Of a stretch of DNA of 64,000 bases, positions 54,328-62,919 are shown one piece after another. The stretch's first letter is position 1. Each line of letters starts with the position of its first letter. The DNA comes from Krasilnikoviella flava (GTDB taxonomy: Bacteria; Actinomycetota; Actinomycetes; Actinomycetales; Cellulomonadaceae), in contig NZ_FUZQ01000008.1 of assembly GCF_900167525.1 (NCBI RefSeq), positions 299,034-363,033 on the forward strand. The letters are read 5' to 3'. The notes under the pieces are model-generated. The model made no database searches. It was not told where the DNA came from and saw only the letters and a program-made list of their open reading frames with translations. The position numbers were made by a program, and so were the translations under genes.

Positions 54328-55086
54328 ATGACGACACCCACCACGGACACCACGCAGGAGGGCGGCCCCCGGGTCGTCCTCGTCACCGGGGCCAGCTCCG
54401 GCATCGGCGAGGCGACGGCGCGCCGGCTCGCCGCCGACGGGCACCACGTCGTGCTGACCGCCAGGCGCTCGGACCGCCTCGACCAGGTGGTCGCCGCGCT
54501 CCGCGCCGACGGGCTCTCGGCCGAGGCACGCGCCCTGGACGTCACGGACCACACCGCGTTCGCGGACGTCGTGGACGACGTCGTCCGGGCGCACGGCCGC
54601 CTGGACGTCCTCGTCGGCAACGCCGGCGTCATGCTGCTGTCCCGGCTCGACGCCCTGCGCGTCGACGAGTGGGACCGGATGCTCGACGTCAACGTGCGCG
54701 GCCTGCTGCACGGTGTCGCGGCCGTCCTGCCGCACTTCCGCGAGCAGGGGTCGGGGCACGTCGTGACGGTCGCGTCGGTCGGGGCCCACGAGGTGTCCCC
54801 GACCTCCGCGGTCTACTCGGCCACGAAGTTCGCCGCCTGGGCGCTCACGGAGGGGCTCCGACAGGAGTCGGACCCCGCCGTCCGCGTCACGACCGTCTCC
54901 CCCGGCGTGGTCGACACCGAGCTGGCCGACCACATCACGGACCCCGTCGCAGCCGAGCTCATGGTCGGCTACCGCGCCGAGCGGATCCCGGCCGACGCCG
55001 TCGCGGCGGCGGTGTCCTTCGCCGTCGCGCAGCCGGCGGGCGTGGACGTCAACGAGATCGTCGTGCGACCTGCGGGGCAGCGATGA
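54328..55086 (+). CDS. Short-chain dehydrogenase/reductase
   Basis: A 252-residue classical SDR: NADP-binding VVLVTGASSGIGEATARRLA, NAG in VLVGNAGVMLLSRLD, catalytic Ser in TVASVGAHE and YSATK (Tyr/Lys), and SPGVVDTELADH. ATG 54328 is chosen; GTG 54319 is also in frame. Probably regulated by the divergent MmyB-like protein. Its stop overlaps the ATG of a broken second SDR gene. Confidence 0.92.
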   Translation: MTTPTTDTTQEGGPRVVLVTGASSGIGEATARRLAADGHHVVLTARRSDRLDQVVAALRADGLSAEARALDVTDHTAFADVVDDVVRAHGRLDVLVGNAGVMLLSRLDALRVDEWDRMLDVNVRGLLHGVAAVLPHFREQGSGHVVTVASVGAHEVSPTSAVYSATKFAAWALTEGLRQESDPAVRVTTVSPGVVDTELADHITDPVAAELMVGYRAERIPADAVAAAVSFAVAQPAGVDVNEIVVRPAGQR

Positions 55087-55180
55087 CCGGGGCGGCCGGC
55101 GGGACGAGGACCTGGCTGATCACGGGCGCCTCGCCGAGTAGGACGCCTGGCGGACGCTGGCAGGCGCCGCGCAGCGCTGA
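55083..55180 (+). pseudogene. Truncated second SDR gene
   Basis: ATG at 55083 overlaps the preceding stop (ATGA) and starts TWLITGAS, a second SDR nucleotide-binding motif, which then breaks after PSRTPGGR. In another frame 55142-55180 reads DAWRTLAGAAQR then TGA, resembling an SDR C-terminal tail. This looks like a large internal deletion in a once-coupled second dehydrogenase. Confidence 0.55.
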
Positions 55181-55261
55181 GCCTGCCCCCAGACCCGGCG
55201 GCCCGGCGGCCCCTGTGGACGACGGCTGGGAGTGTCGGGGCCGGCGGGCAGGCTGGGGGGC

Positions 55262-55834
55262 ATGACGACCACCACGCTCGCCGCCCGCTGCTTCGGCGAC
55301 GGCGACCCCCTGTACGAGGCCTACCACGACACCGAGTGGGGCGTGCCCGTGCACGGCGAGGCCGAGCTGCTCGAGCGGATCGCGCTGGAGGGCTTCCAGT
55401 CCGGGCTGTCGTGGATCACCGTGCTGCGCAAGCGCCCGGCGTTCCGGGAGGTGTTCCTCGACTTCGAGCCCGAGCGCGTCGCCGCCCTCGACGAGGACGA
55501 CGTCGAGCGGCTCCTCGGCGACGCCCGGATCATCCGCAACCGGCAGAAGATCGAGGCCACCATCGGCAACGCCCGCGCCGTGCTGGCCCTGCACGACGGC
55601 GGCCGCACCCTCGACGAGCTGTTCTGGTCGTTCGCTCCCCCGGCCCGCGAGCTCCGGCTCGGCGCGGGGGACGTGCCCGCGAGCACGCCGGAGTCGGTCG
55701 CCCTCGCCAAGGCGCTGAAGAAGGAGGGCTTCCGCTTCTTCGGCCCGACGACGGCGTACGCCGCGATGCAGGCCTGCGGGCTGGTGGACGACCACCTGGC
55801 GACGTGCCCGGTGGTCACCGGGGCGGCCACCTGA
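55262..55834 (+). CDS. tag: DNA-3-methyladenine glycosylase I (Tag)
   Basis: A 190-residue base-excision repair enzyme that removes 3-methyladenine from DNA. Matches Tag throughout: YEAYHDTEWGVPVHGEAELL, GFQSGLSWITVLRKR, DVERLLGDARIIRNRQKIEA, TIGNARAVLALHDGG, ALKKEGFRFFGPTTAYAAMQ, ACGLVDDHLATCP. The zinc-ligand positions (Cys near the start, His in YHDTEW, His and Cys in DDHLATC) are kept. ATG 55262. Confidence 0.96.
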   Translation: MTTTTLAARCFGDGDPLYEAYHDTEWGVPVHGEAELLERIALEGFQSGLSWITVLRKRPAFREVFLDFEPERVAALDEDDVERLLGDARIIRNRQKIEATIGNARAVLALHDGGRTLDELFWSFAPPARELRLGAGDVPASTPESVALAKALKKEGFRFFGPTTAYAAMQACGLVDDHLATCPVVTGAAT

Positions 55835-55853
55835 CGCGGGCCCGACCGCTCCC

Positions 55854-56294
55854 TCAGCCCCACGCAGCCCGCCGCAGCGCACCGGCGGCCCCGGTCGACC
55901 ACAGCGCGAGCGCAACCAGCACCGGCTGGAAGAACAGCCGGGCAAGGCGCTTGCCGTCGGTGTCGAGACCGAAGCCGTCCTTCCGTTCCAGCCACTGCCC
56001 GACGTTCCCGGGGAAGATCACGACGAAGAAGGCGGCGGCGAACAGCCCCACAGCGACCTTCCACCGGGAAAGCACGACCAGCGACCCGCCCAGCACGATC
56101 TCCACGACGCCGGACGCGAGCACCGTGACGTCCTCGTCCACGGGGAACCAGGCGGGCACCTGCGCCCGGAACTCCTCGCGGGCGACGGTCAGGTGCGTGA
56201 CGCCGGCGCCCGCGAGCGCCAGGCCGAGGGCGACCCGGCCGATCGTGCGGGCCGGTGAGGTGAGTGCCGGGCGGGCGAGCTCCTGCAGATCCAT
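55854..56294 (-). CDS. DoxX-family membrane protein
   Basis: A 146-residue protein with four predicted helices: TIGRVALGLALAGAGVTHLT, VTVLASGVVEIVLGGSLVVL, KVAVGLFAAAFFVVIFPGNV and LFFQPVLVALALWSTGAAGA, with the DoxX-type NVGQWLERKDGFGLDTDGKR loop. Redox or thiosulfate-related roles are proposed for the family. ATG 56294. Confidence 0.85.
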   Translation of the reverse strand: MDLQELARPALTSPARTIGRVALGLALAGAGVTHLTVAREEFRAQVPAWFPVDEDVTVLASGVVEIVLGGSLVVLSRWKVAVGLFAAAFFVVIFPGNVGQWLERKDGFGLDTDGKRLARLFFQPVLVALALWSTGAAGALRRAAWG

Positions 56295-56387
56295 GCGGTG
56301 ATCCTCCCCTCGTCGCGGCCGGCGCACATCCGCGGTGGCGGCGGCGCCCGCCGGGCGGCCGTGGGCCCGGGCTGGTCCAATGACCGC

Positions 56388-57113
56388 ATGGCGGGGTTCT
56401 GGTGGGGGCTGCTCGGCAGCTCGTCGCTGCTCATCGGCGCGGGGCTGGTGCTGTGGCGGACGCCGAGCCGCCGGCTCACGGGCCTGATCATGGCGTTCGG
56501 CGCGGGCGTGCTCATCAGCGCGGTCGCGTACGACCTGGTGGAGGACGCGTCGCGGTCCGCGAACGGCTGGGTGCTGCTCGCCGGGCTGGCCGCCGGGGCG
56601 CTGACGTTCTACGTCGGCGACCTGCTCATCGACCGGCGCGGCGGCCGCGACCGCAAGCGGTCCACCGGGGTCCAGGCGGAGGGCTCGGGAAGCGCCATCG
56701 CGCTGGGCACGGTGCTGGACGGCATCCCGGAGTCCGTCGTGCTCGGCTCCACGCTGGTGGGCGGAGGCGGGGTGAGCGTCGCGGTGCTCGCCGCGGTGTT
56801 CATCTCCAACCTGCCCGAGGCGATGTCCGCCACCGTCGGGCTGCGCCAGGCCGGTACGTCCACCGCCCGGCTGGCCCTGCTCTGGGGCGGCACCACCCTC
56901 GTCTCCGCCGTGGCCGCGGGAGTCGGGTACGCGGTGCTGGGTACGGCCGACCCCGTGACCATCGCCGTGGTGCAGGCATTCGCCGCCGGTGCCCTGCTCA
57001 CCATGCTGGTGGACACGATGATCCCCGAGGCCAGCGAGTTCGGCGGGCCCGTGACCGGCCTGGTCACCGTGCTCGGCTTCGCCACCGCCTTCGGCCTGTC
57101 GGCGCTGGGTTAG
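56388..57113 (+). CDS. ZIP-family metal transporter
   Basis: A 241-residue membrane protein with about eight helices. The helix IV metal motif is [20 protein letters not shown], where ZIP proteins more often have HN.PEG; helix V has [19 protein letters not shown]. Likely moves Zn2+ or a related divalent ion. No His-rich loop. ATG 56388 begins [20 protein letters not shown]. Its stop overlaps that of the convergent acetyltransferase. Confidence 0.87.
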   Translation: MAGFWWGLLGSSSLLIGAGLVLWRTPSRRLTGLIMAFGAGVLISAVAYDLVEDASRSANGWVLLAGLAAGALTFYVGDLLIDRRGGRDRKRSTGVQAEGSGSAIALGTVLDGIPESVVLGSTLVGGGGVSVAVLAAVFISNLPEAMSATVGLRQAGTSTARLALLWGGTTLVSAVAAGVGYAVLGTADPVTIAVVQAFAAGALLTMLVDTMIPEASEFGGPVTGLVTVLGFATAFGLSALG

Positions 57114-57763
57114 GCCGTCTCCCCGGCGCGGCCGACCTGCGCCGCCGCCGCCTCGAGCTCGGCGACCGTTCCCGACATGATCGTCCGCACGTGCGCCGTC
57201 ACGTGCTCCACCGGCCAGTCCCACCACGCCACCGCGAGCAGCCGCGCGACGTCGTCGGCGTCGTACCGGGTGCGGAGGAGCCCCGCGGGGTTGCCACCGA
57301 CGATGCCGTAGTCCGGGACGTCGCGGGTGACCACGGCACCGGCGGCGACGATCGCGCCGTGGCCGATGCGGACCCCGGGCATGACGGTGGCGCCGTGTCC
57401 GAACCACACGTCGTTGCCGACCACGGTGTCGCCACGTCCGGGCAGGCCCGTGATCAGGTCGAAGTGCTCCGCCCACGCGCCGCCCATGGTGGGGAACGGG
57501 AAGGTGGAGGGTCCGTCCATGCGGTGGTTGGCGCCGTTCATGATGAACCGGGTGCCCGTCCCGAGCGCGCAGTACCGGCCGATGACGAGCCGCTCCGGGC
57601 CGTAGTGGTAGAGCACGTTGCGCGACTCGAAGGCCGTCGGGTCGTCCGGGTCGTCGTAGTACGAGAAGTCGCCGACGTCGACGAGCGGCGAGGTCACCAG
57701 CGGCTTGAGCAGGACGACGCGCGGGTGCTCGGGCATCGGGTGGAGCACGGTGGGGTCGGGCAC
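57110..57763 (-). CDS. Left-handed beta-helix acetyltransferase (CatB/Vat-like)
   Basis: A 217-residue hexapeptide-repeat O-acetyltransferase: [39 protein letters not shown] (catalytic His in NHR), [40 protein letters not shown] and [20 protein letters not shown]. The fold and active site are those of xenobiotic acetyltransferases that act on chloramphenicol or streptogramins, but many chromosomal members have other substrates. GTG 57763 with GAGGTGA upstream. The stop overlaps the ZIP stop. Confidence 0.9.
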   Translation of the reverse strand: MPDPTVLHPMPEHPRVVLLKPLVTSPLVDVGDFSYYDDPDDPTAFESRNVLYHYGPERLVIGRYCALGTGTRFIMNGANHRMDGPSTFPFPTMGGAWAEHFDLITGLPGRGDTVVGNDVWFGHGATVMPGVRIGHGAIVAAGAVVTRDVPDYGIVGGNPAGLLRTRYDADDVARLLAVAWWDWPVEHVTAHVRTIMSGTVAELEAAAAQVGRAGETA

Positions 57764-57821
57764 AGCCTGGTCACCTCGTCGTCGGAGCTGCGGTCGATCG
57801 GGCTGACGGGGACGTCGCGGG

Positions 57822-58805
57822 CTACTCCGCCGGCGCCGACAGGATAAGCCGGACCTCCGTGTTCCGGTATCCGGCGCGGGCGAACGCCGCCGCCATCGGG
57901 TGGTTCCCGAGGTCGGTCGTGGCGGTGACGCGCTCGGCTCCGTCTGCCGCGTGAAAGCGGGTGATGGCGGCAAGGATCTCCGACACGTAGCCGTGGCCGC
58001 GCAGCTCCGGGACGACGCCGAGGTATCCGACGTTGCGGGCGTAGGGCGTGGACGACGGGATCGCGAGGCCGGCGAGGACGCCGTCCGCGGTGTGCGCGAG
58101 GCGCCACCACTCCCGCTTGCCGGGCCGGTCGAGGTAGAACTGCAGGCTCTCGCGGGCGGTGGCCTCCGCCCCGTGGGCCGCCTCGCTCTCGCGGGTGTGC
58201 GCGTCCAGCGAACCCTCGGCGACCCGCAGCATCGCCTCGAGGAAGACCTCGTCGTCCGGCTCGGGCGAGAACACCAGCCGCTCGGGTGCGGCTGGCAGCG
58301 GCGCCTCGGGCGTCCACTCGAACTGCAGCCGCTCGACCTCGAGACCCAGGCCCGCACGACGGGCCGCGGCCTGACGCCAGGCGACGGCGGCGACGTACGC
58401 CGGGTCTCCCCGCCACGCACCGGGCAGCTTCATGAGGTTGTACAGGGGAGGAGCCTCCGCGCCGGCCTCGCGGAACGCCTGGTGCCCGGCGTCGAGGAGC
58501 GCGGCCGCCAACGGCGCCCTGTCGCCGGCCGGGACGCCGTCGGCCACCGCGAGGCAGTCGAGCGCGAGCGGGTGCTCGCTGTCACTCTGCCCCCACCACA
58601 GCGCGCGGGCCAGGACCTGGCCGTCCGGGCCCCAGGCGGCCCACGTCCACTCCGGCCGGTACTGCTGCTGGGCGGCCTCGGCCCGGTACCCGTCAGAGGA
58701 CAGCCGCCACACCGGCTCGGACGACGTCAGGGCCAGGACCTGGTCGAGCTCGGCCCCCGGACCGGGCACGGCGGACAGACGGGGGGCAACACTGCTCGGG
58801 GTCAT
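57822..58805 (-). CDS. GNAT-family acetyltransferase (two GNAT-like halves)
   Basis: A 327-residue protein. The C-terminal half has an acetyl-CoA site, [20 protein letters not shown], and a [20 protein letters not shown] tail; the N-terminal half (about 40-140) looks like a degenerate GNAT domain ([20 protein letters not shown]). Substrate unknown. ATG 58805 preceded by GAAAGG. Between it and 59028 I see no other gene. Confidence 0.85.
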   Translation of the reverse strand: MTPSSVAPRLSAVPGPGAELDQVLALTSSEPVWRLSSDGYRAEAAQQQYRPEWTWAAWGPDGQVLARALWWGQSDSEHPLALDCLAVADGVPAGDRAPLAAALLDAGHQAFREAGAEAPPLYNLMKLPGAWRGDPAYVAAVAWRQAAARRAGLGLEVERLQFEWTPEAPLPAAPERLVFSPEPDDEVFLEAMLRVAEGSLDAHTRESEAAHGAEATARESLQFYLDRPGKREWWRLAHTADGVLAGLAIPSSTPYARNVGYLGVVPELRGHGYVSEILAAITRFHAADGAERVTATTDLGNHPMAAAFARAGYRNTEVRLILSAPAE

Positions 58806-59027
58806 CGGGACACCTTTCGGGCGCGGGGGTAGCGGGTCGCCCGCACGCTGGCGGCACGACCGGAGATCAGGGGGAAACGACCGGCACGAGGCGGTCGCCC
58901 CTCAGCACGGAGTGATCCTGCCACTCCCGTGTCCGGGGCGACGAACGCCGGCCGCGAGGTCGACGGGCGCTCGGCTAGGGTCGACGCGACGGCCGCGGTG
59001 ACGGCCGGCGAACCCCGGGAGGTCGTC

Positions 59028-59117
59028 GTGGCAATCGTCGTCGGGCTGTGCGCGGGGCTGGTGCGCGACCCACGCAAGGCACTGCTGCTTCGGTCAGCCC
59101 CGCGCTCGGCACGATGA
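59028..59117 (+). CDS. Possible 29-residue ORF coupled to the GrpB-family gene
   Basis: GTG at 59028 follows GGGAGG by five bases, and its TGA overlaps the next ATG (ATGA). The peptide VAIVVGLCAGLVRDPRKALL then LRSAPRSAR resembles the first strand of NUDIX hydrolases, so it may be a truncated gene acting only as a translational lead-in. It could equally be spurious. Confidence 0.35.
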   Translation: MAIVVGLCAGLVRDPRKALLLRSAPRSAR

Positions 59118-59641
59118 TCACGCTGGCTGCCCACCGCCCCGAGTGGGCGGACGAGTTCCGCGCCGAGTCCGCCCGGCTCCGCGCCGCTCTGGGCGATCAC
59201 ATCACCGAGCTCGAGCACATCGGCAGCACCGCGGTGCCGGGGCTCGTGGCGAAGCCGATCCTCGATCTCGCGGCCCGCGCCGCCCCGGGCGTCGACCCGT
59301 TCGCGCTGGCGGACGACGTCGCCACGCTCGCGTACTGGCGGATCGCCCGGGGGCCGAAGAACCACGGCGTCTACGTACGGGAGAGCGACGGCGAGCGCAC
59401 CCACATCCTGCACGTCTTCGCCGCGGACGGGTGGGACACCTGCCCGCAACGGCTGTTCCGCGACAAGCTGCGGCACGACGCGACCGCGCGGCGCCGGTAC
59501 GGGGACCTGAAGACCCGGCTCGCGGCCACGCTCACCGACGGACGCGAGTACACGGCGGCGAAGCGGGACCTCGTCGAGACGCTGCTCAACGAGGAGCGCG
59601 CGGCCCGCGGGCTGCCGCCCACGACAGCCTGGGACAAGTAG
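59114..59641 (+). CDS. GrpB-family protein (UPF0157)
   Basis: A 175-residue protein with the GrpB pattern: HRPEWADEFRAESARLRAAL, ELEHIGSTAVPGLVAKPILD, NHGVYVRESDGERTHILHVF, LFRDKLRHDATARRRYGDLK. It belongs to the nucleotidyltransferase-like superfamily; the role is poorly known. ATG 59114 overlaps the stop of a small ORF. Confidence 0.92.
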   Translation: MITLAAHRPEWADEFRAESARLRAALGDHITELEHIGSTAVPGLVAKPILDLAARAAPGVDPFALADDVATLAYWRIARGPKNHGVYVRESDGERTHILHVFAADGWDTCPQRLFRDKLRHDATARRRYGDLKTRLAATLTDGREYTAAKRDLVETLLNEERAARGLPPTTAWDK

Positions 59642-59663
59642 CCCGCCCCAGGCCGTCGTCGGG

Positions 59664-61553
59664 TCAGGCCGTGGCCCGGTCGGCCTCCTCGACGGCGGCG
59701 ACCTGCTGCTGCACCTCGCGGACCCGGGAGACGTCGAGCTTCTCGGTCCGGTCGAACCGGTAGACGCCGTTCTGCTCCTGGAACACGTCGGTGAGCTGCG
59801 TGTAGCAGTAGCCGAACATCAGCGGGTCGCCGAGCAGCACGTCGGTGAGCCCGCGGAAGCGGGCGTGGAACGCCTCCTCGTCGGCGACGCGCTGGCCGTA
59901 CCCCCACGACTCGGCGGCGTCGTTGCCCGCCGCGGCGGCCGCGGCCTCCGGGTTCCACCAGATGCCGCCGTACTCGGAGACGAAGTACGGCTGCCCCCGG
60001 TACGGCTGGGACAGCGTGGCGCCGTCGTCGCGCCGGTTCTCCCAGGGCTTGCCGTCGGCGAGCCCGGCCATGTCGCGGGCGAAGGTCTCCGGGTCCTGCT
60101 CGTAGCTGTGCGAGTCCCAGACATCCGTCTCGAGCACACGGTGCGCGTAGCCGCTCGCGTCGACGACGGGCCGCGACGGGTCGGCGAGCTTGGTGGCGAG
60201 GAACATGCCGCGCGTGACGTCGTCCAGCACGGTGAGCCGGTCGTGCAGGTTCTGGTGCGTCTCGTTGAGGGGGCACCAACCGATGATCGACGGGTGGGAG
60301 TGGTCGCGCTCCAGCACCTCGAGCCACTGCGTGGTGAACGACGCCGTGGGCTGCTGGTTGTGGCCGACGCGGCCCTGCCCGCTGACCCCCCAGTCGCCGA
60401 ACTCGCCCCACACGAGGTAGCCGAGCCGGTCGGCGTGGAACAGGAAGCGCTCCTCGAACACCTTCTGGTGCAGGCGGGCGCCGTTGAAGCCCGCCTCGAG
60501 CCCCAGCTCGATGTCGCGCACGAGCGCGGCGTCGGACGGCGCCGTCATGAGCGACTCGGGCCAGTAGCCCTGGTCGAGCACCAGCCGCTGGAACACGGCG
60601 CGGCCGTTGATCTTGACGGCCCGCCCGTCGATCGCCACGGAGCGCAGGCCGGCATACGAGTCGACGGCGTCCACCAGCTCGCCGGCGCCGTCGCGCAGCT
60701 CCACCCGCAGGCCGTACAGGTGCGGGTCCTCCGGCGCCCACAGGCGCACGCGATCCTCGGGGACGACGACGCGCAGCGACGGCGCCAGGTCGACGTCGGC
60801 CCGCGCCCCCGCGGTGGCGACGACGCCCCGCTCGTCCGTGAGGGTGGCGGTCACGGTGTGCCCGGCACGGTTCGCCGACAGGGGCAGGACGACGTCGAAC
60901 GCGCTGCTCGCGACGTGCGGCGTGACGCGCGGGCGGCGCAGGTGGACCCCGGCCACCGGCTCCAGCCAGACCGTCTGCCAGATGCCGGTGGTGCGCGTGT
61001 ACTGGCAGTGCGTGTTGGCGTACCAGGTGGCCTGCTTGCCGCGGGCCTGGCGGGCGTCGCGCGGGTCGCGGGCCCGCACGACCACGGTCACCGTGTCGCC
61101 CGGCGCGGCCAACCCGAACAGGTCGGCGGTGAACGGCGAGAACCCGCCGCGGTGGCGCACCACCTCGGTGCCGTCCACCCACACCGTGGCGTCGTGGTCG
61201 ACAGCGCCGAAGTGCAGCAGCACGTGCGTGTCCTCGCCGGCGACGTCGGTCCAGTCCGCGGGGACCGTGACCTCGCGGCGGTACCAGACCGCCTCGAGGA
61301 AGTCGGTGTTCTCCACCCCCGACAGCTCGGACTCCGGGGCGAACGGGACGGTGATGGACCCCGACAGCGGGCGCTCGCGCAGGCCCCGCTCCAGCCCGGA
61401 GTCACCGGCGTCGACCTCGAACCCCCACTGACCGTTGAGGTTGAGCCACCGGTCGCGCACCACCTGCGGGCGCGGGTACTCCGGCCGCGGCAGGCCTGCG
61501 GCGGTCGGGGCGGAAGGAGGGTCGAGGTGCGTGAGGTGGTGCGGGTCTGCCAT
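59664..61553 (-). CDS. Glycoside hydrolase family 2 enzyme (beta-galactosidase/glucuronidase/mannosidase type)
   Basis: A 629-residue intracellular glycosidase (no signal peptide). Order: jelly-roll sugar-binding domain (about 25-200; WLNLNGQWGFEVDAGDS, FLEAVWYRREVTVP, WVDGTEVVRHRGGFSPFTAD), Ig-like domain (about 200-300), TIM barrel with acid/base Glu in IIGWCPLNETHQN and nucleophile Glu in YFVSEYGGIWWN. The exact substrate is not readable. GGAG six bases before ATG 61553. A LacI-type operator lies 70 bases upstream, and the adjacent regulator and ABC transporter suggest uptake and cleavage of the same glycoside. Confidence 0.93.
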   Translation of the reverse strand: MADPHHLTHLDPPSAPTAAGLPRPEYPRPQVVRDRWLNLNGQWGFEVDAGDSGLERGLRERPLSGSITVPFAPESELSGVENTDFLEAVWYRREVTVPADWTDVAGEDTHVLLHFGAVDHDATVWVDGTEVVRHRGGFSPFTADLFGLAAPGDTVTVVVRARDPRDARQARGKQATWYANTHCQYTRTTGIWQTVWLEPVAGVHLRRPRVTPHVASSAFDVVLPLSANRAGHTVTATLTDERGVVATAGARADVDLAPSLRVVVPEDRVRLWAPEDPHLYGLRVELRDGAGELVDAVDSYAGLRSVAIDGRAVKINGRAVFQRLVLDQGYWPESLMTAPSDAALVRDIELGLEAGFNGARLHQKVFEERFLFHADRLGYLVWGEFGDWGVSGQGRVGHNQQPTASFTTQWLEVLERDHSHPSIIGWCPLNETHQNLHDRLTVLDDVTRGMFLATKLADPSRPVVDASGYAHRVLETDVWDSHSYEQDPETFARDMAGLADGKPWENRRDDGATLSQPYRGQPYFVSEYGGIWWNPEAAAAAAGNDAAESWGYGQRVADEEAFHARFRGLTDVLLGDPLMFGYCYTQLTDVFQEQNGVYRFDRTEKLDVSRVREVQQQVAAVEEADRATA

Positions 61554-61622
61554 GGCGGCTGCTCCGTCGCGGTCGGGGTGGTCGTTGGTCCGGGGTGATT
61601 CAACCTCGGTGCCACCAGAAGC

Positions 61623-61632
61623 GCAACGTTGT
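61623..61632. promoter_or_regulatory. LacI-type operator upstream of the GH2 gene
   Basis: GCAACGTTGT, with flank GCAACGTTGTACCAC matching the site at 62843-62857 in 14 of 15 bases. Located between the LacI-type gene stop and the GH2 start. Confidence 0.75.
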
Positions 61633-61639
61633 ACCACCC

Positions 61640-62737
61640 TCAGGGGCGTCGGGTGCTCTCCCGGACCAGGAGCCGGTGCGGCACCACGACGTCCTCGGGC
61701 GCACCCCCGGCCTGCTCCACCTGCGCCACGAGGCGGTCGAGGGCGGCCTCGGCCACACCCCGCACGTCCGGCGCGATCGTCGTGAGACCGGGGTTGGCGT
61801 ACCGGCCGTCCTCGGTGTTGTCCCAGCCCGCCACGCCCACGTCCTCGGGCACCCGCACCCCGTTGGTGCGCAGCACGTGCATCGCCCCGAGCGCGAGCAG
61901 GTCGTTGCCGCACACGAGCCCGTCGATCTCGCCCACGCGGGCGAGCACCTCCTCCACGGCACGCGCTCCGGAGCGCCGGCTGTAGTCCGCCACCGGCAGC
62001 AGCCATGGGTCGCGCACCTCGAGTCCAGCCGCGCGGAGCTCCTCGACGAAGCCACGCTGGCGCGGGGCACCGGAGCGCGCGGGCACCCCGGGCTCCGCGC
62101 CCAGGAACGCCAGCCGCCGCCGGCCGGTGTCCAGCAGGTGGCGCGTGGCCTCGCGTGCCGCGGCGACGTTGTCGATGCTCACGTGGTCCGTGGCCAGCGA
62201 CCCGCCGGGGTTCCAGGGCCGTTCGCCGAGCAGCACCATGGGCGTGCTGCCCCGCAGCTCGTCGACGTCGCCGAGGCTCAGGTCCAGCGGGCTGAAGACG
62301 ATGCCGTCGATGAGCCGCACGTCGAACCCGCGCGCCACGAGCCGCTCGGCGTCCGCGTCGCCCCGGGTCTCGTCGATGAGCACCCGGTAGCCCCGCGCGG
62401 CCGCCACCTCGATCGTCTCGTGGGCGAGCGCGGAGAAGTACGGCGAGTCGATCTGCGGCACCGCCAGCGCGAGGATCCCGGTGCGGCCCTGACGCAGCTG
62501 GCGCCCCGCGAGACTGGGGCGGTACCCGAGGTCCGCGATGACCTTCTCGACCCGCTCGCGCGTCGCCGCACCCACCCGGCCGGTGCCGTTGACGACGTTC
62601 GAGACCGTCTTCCACGACACCCCGGCGGCGGCCGCGACGTCCTTGACCCCCGGCGGCTTCCCCGTCGCGGCGCCATGCCTCGGTGCGCTCGGTGCGCTCG
62701 GTGCGCTCGGTGCGCTCGCCGTGCCGTCCTCGTCCAC
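61640..62737 (-). CDS. LacI-family transcriptional regulator
   Basis: A 365-residue regulator. After a low-complexity (SAP)n N terminus comes the helix-turn-helix PPGVKDVAAAAGVSWKTVSN with hinge NGTGRVGAATRERVEKVIAD, LGYRPS, then a periplasmic-binding-like sensor domain (about 85-355; GILALAVPQIDSPYFSALAH, GLVCGNDLLALGAMHVLRTN, VGVAGWDNTEDGRYANPGLT). GTG 62737 has AAGGGGG upstream. Divergent from the ABC permease and upstream of GH2 on the same strand. Probably a repressor released by a sugar. Confidence 0.93.
   Translation of the reverse strand: MDEDGTASAPSAPSAPSAPRHGAATGKPPGVKDVAAAAGVSWKTVSNVVNGTGRVGAATRERVEKVIADLGYRPSLAGRQLRQGRTGILALAVPQIDSPYFSALAHETIEVAAARGYRVLIDETRGDADAERLVARGFDVRLIDGIVFSPLDLSLGDVDELRGSTPMVLLGERPWNPGGSLATDHVSIDNVAAAREATRHLLDTGRRRLAFLGAEPGVPARSGAPRQRGFVEELRAAGLEVRDPWLLPVADYSRRSGARAVEEVLARVGEIDGLVCGNDLLALGAMHVLRTNGVRVPEDVGVAGWDNTEDGRYANPGLTTIAPDVRGVAEAALDRLVAQVEQAGGAPEDVVVPHRLLVRESTRRP
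62682..62717. repeat. Four tandem 9-bp units in the LacI-type gene
   Basis: GGTGCGCTC repeated four times perfectly; on the coding strand this gives Ser-Ala-Pro repeats in the N-terminal tail of the regulator. Copy number changes would keep the frame. Confidence 0.9.
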
Positions 62738-62829
62738 TCGTCCCCCTTGCCGTCGCGACCCGGACCACCGGGACCGACGGAGCTGCGCGCCGCCCCTTGA
62801 CGGGAGGCGCTGCGGTAGTTCATCGTGAT

Positions 62830-62852
62830 CCAACGTTAGATCGCAACGTTGC
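62830..62852. promoter_or_regulatory. Paired LacI-type operators between regulator and ABC transporter
   Basis: CCAACGTTAG (62830-62839) and the perfect palindrome GCAACGTTGC (62843-62852), centres 13 bp apart, lie in the 182-base divergent gap. Same core as 61623-61632. Confidence 0.75.
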
Positions 62853-62919
62853 ACCACTGCTCGACCATGGCGTGTCGACGAAGACGCTGTGTCGATGACG
62901 ACCCAGAAAGACGGACCAC

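Noticed and set aside
57110..57763. Reading the CatB/Vat-like gene as a streptogramin or chloramphenicol resistance determinant
   Set aside because: The fold and His are present, but chromosomal relatives in actinobacteria commonly have no resistance role, and nothing nearby supports one.
59664..62768. A single 1034-codon minus-strand frame joining GH2 with sequence beyond its start
   Set aside because: The part beyond 61553 is a shadow of the LacI-type gene in another frame; GH2 begins at ATG 61553 with a ribosome site.
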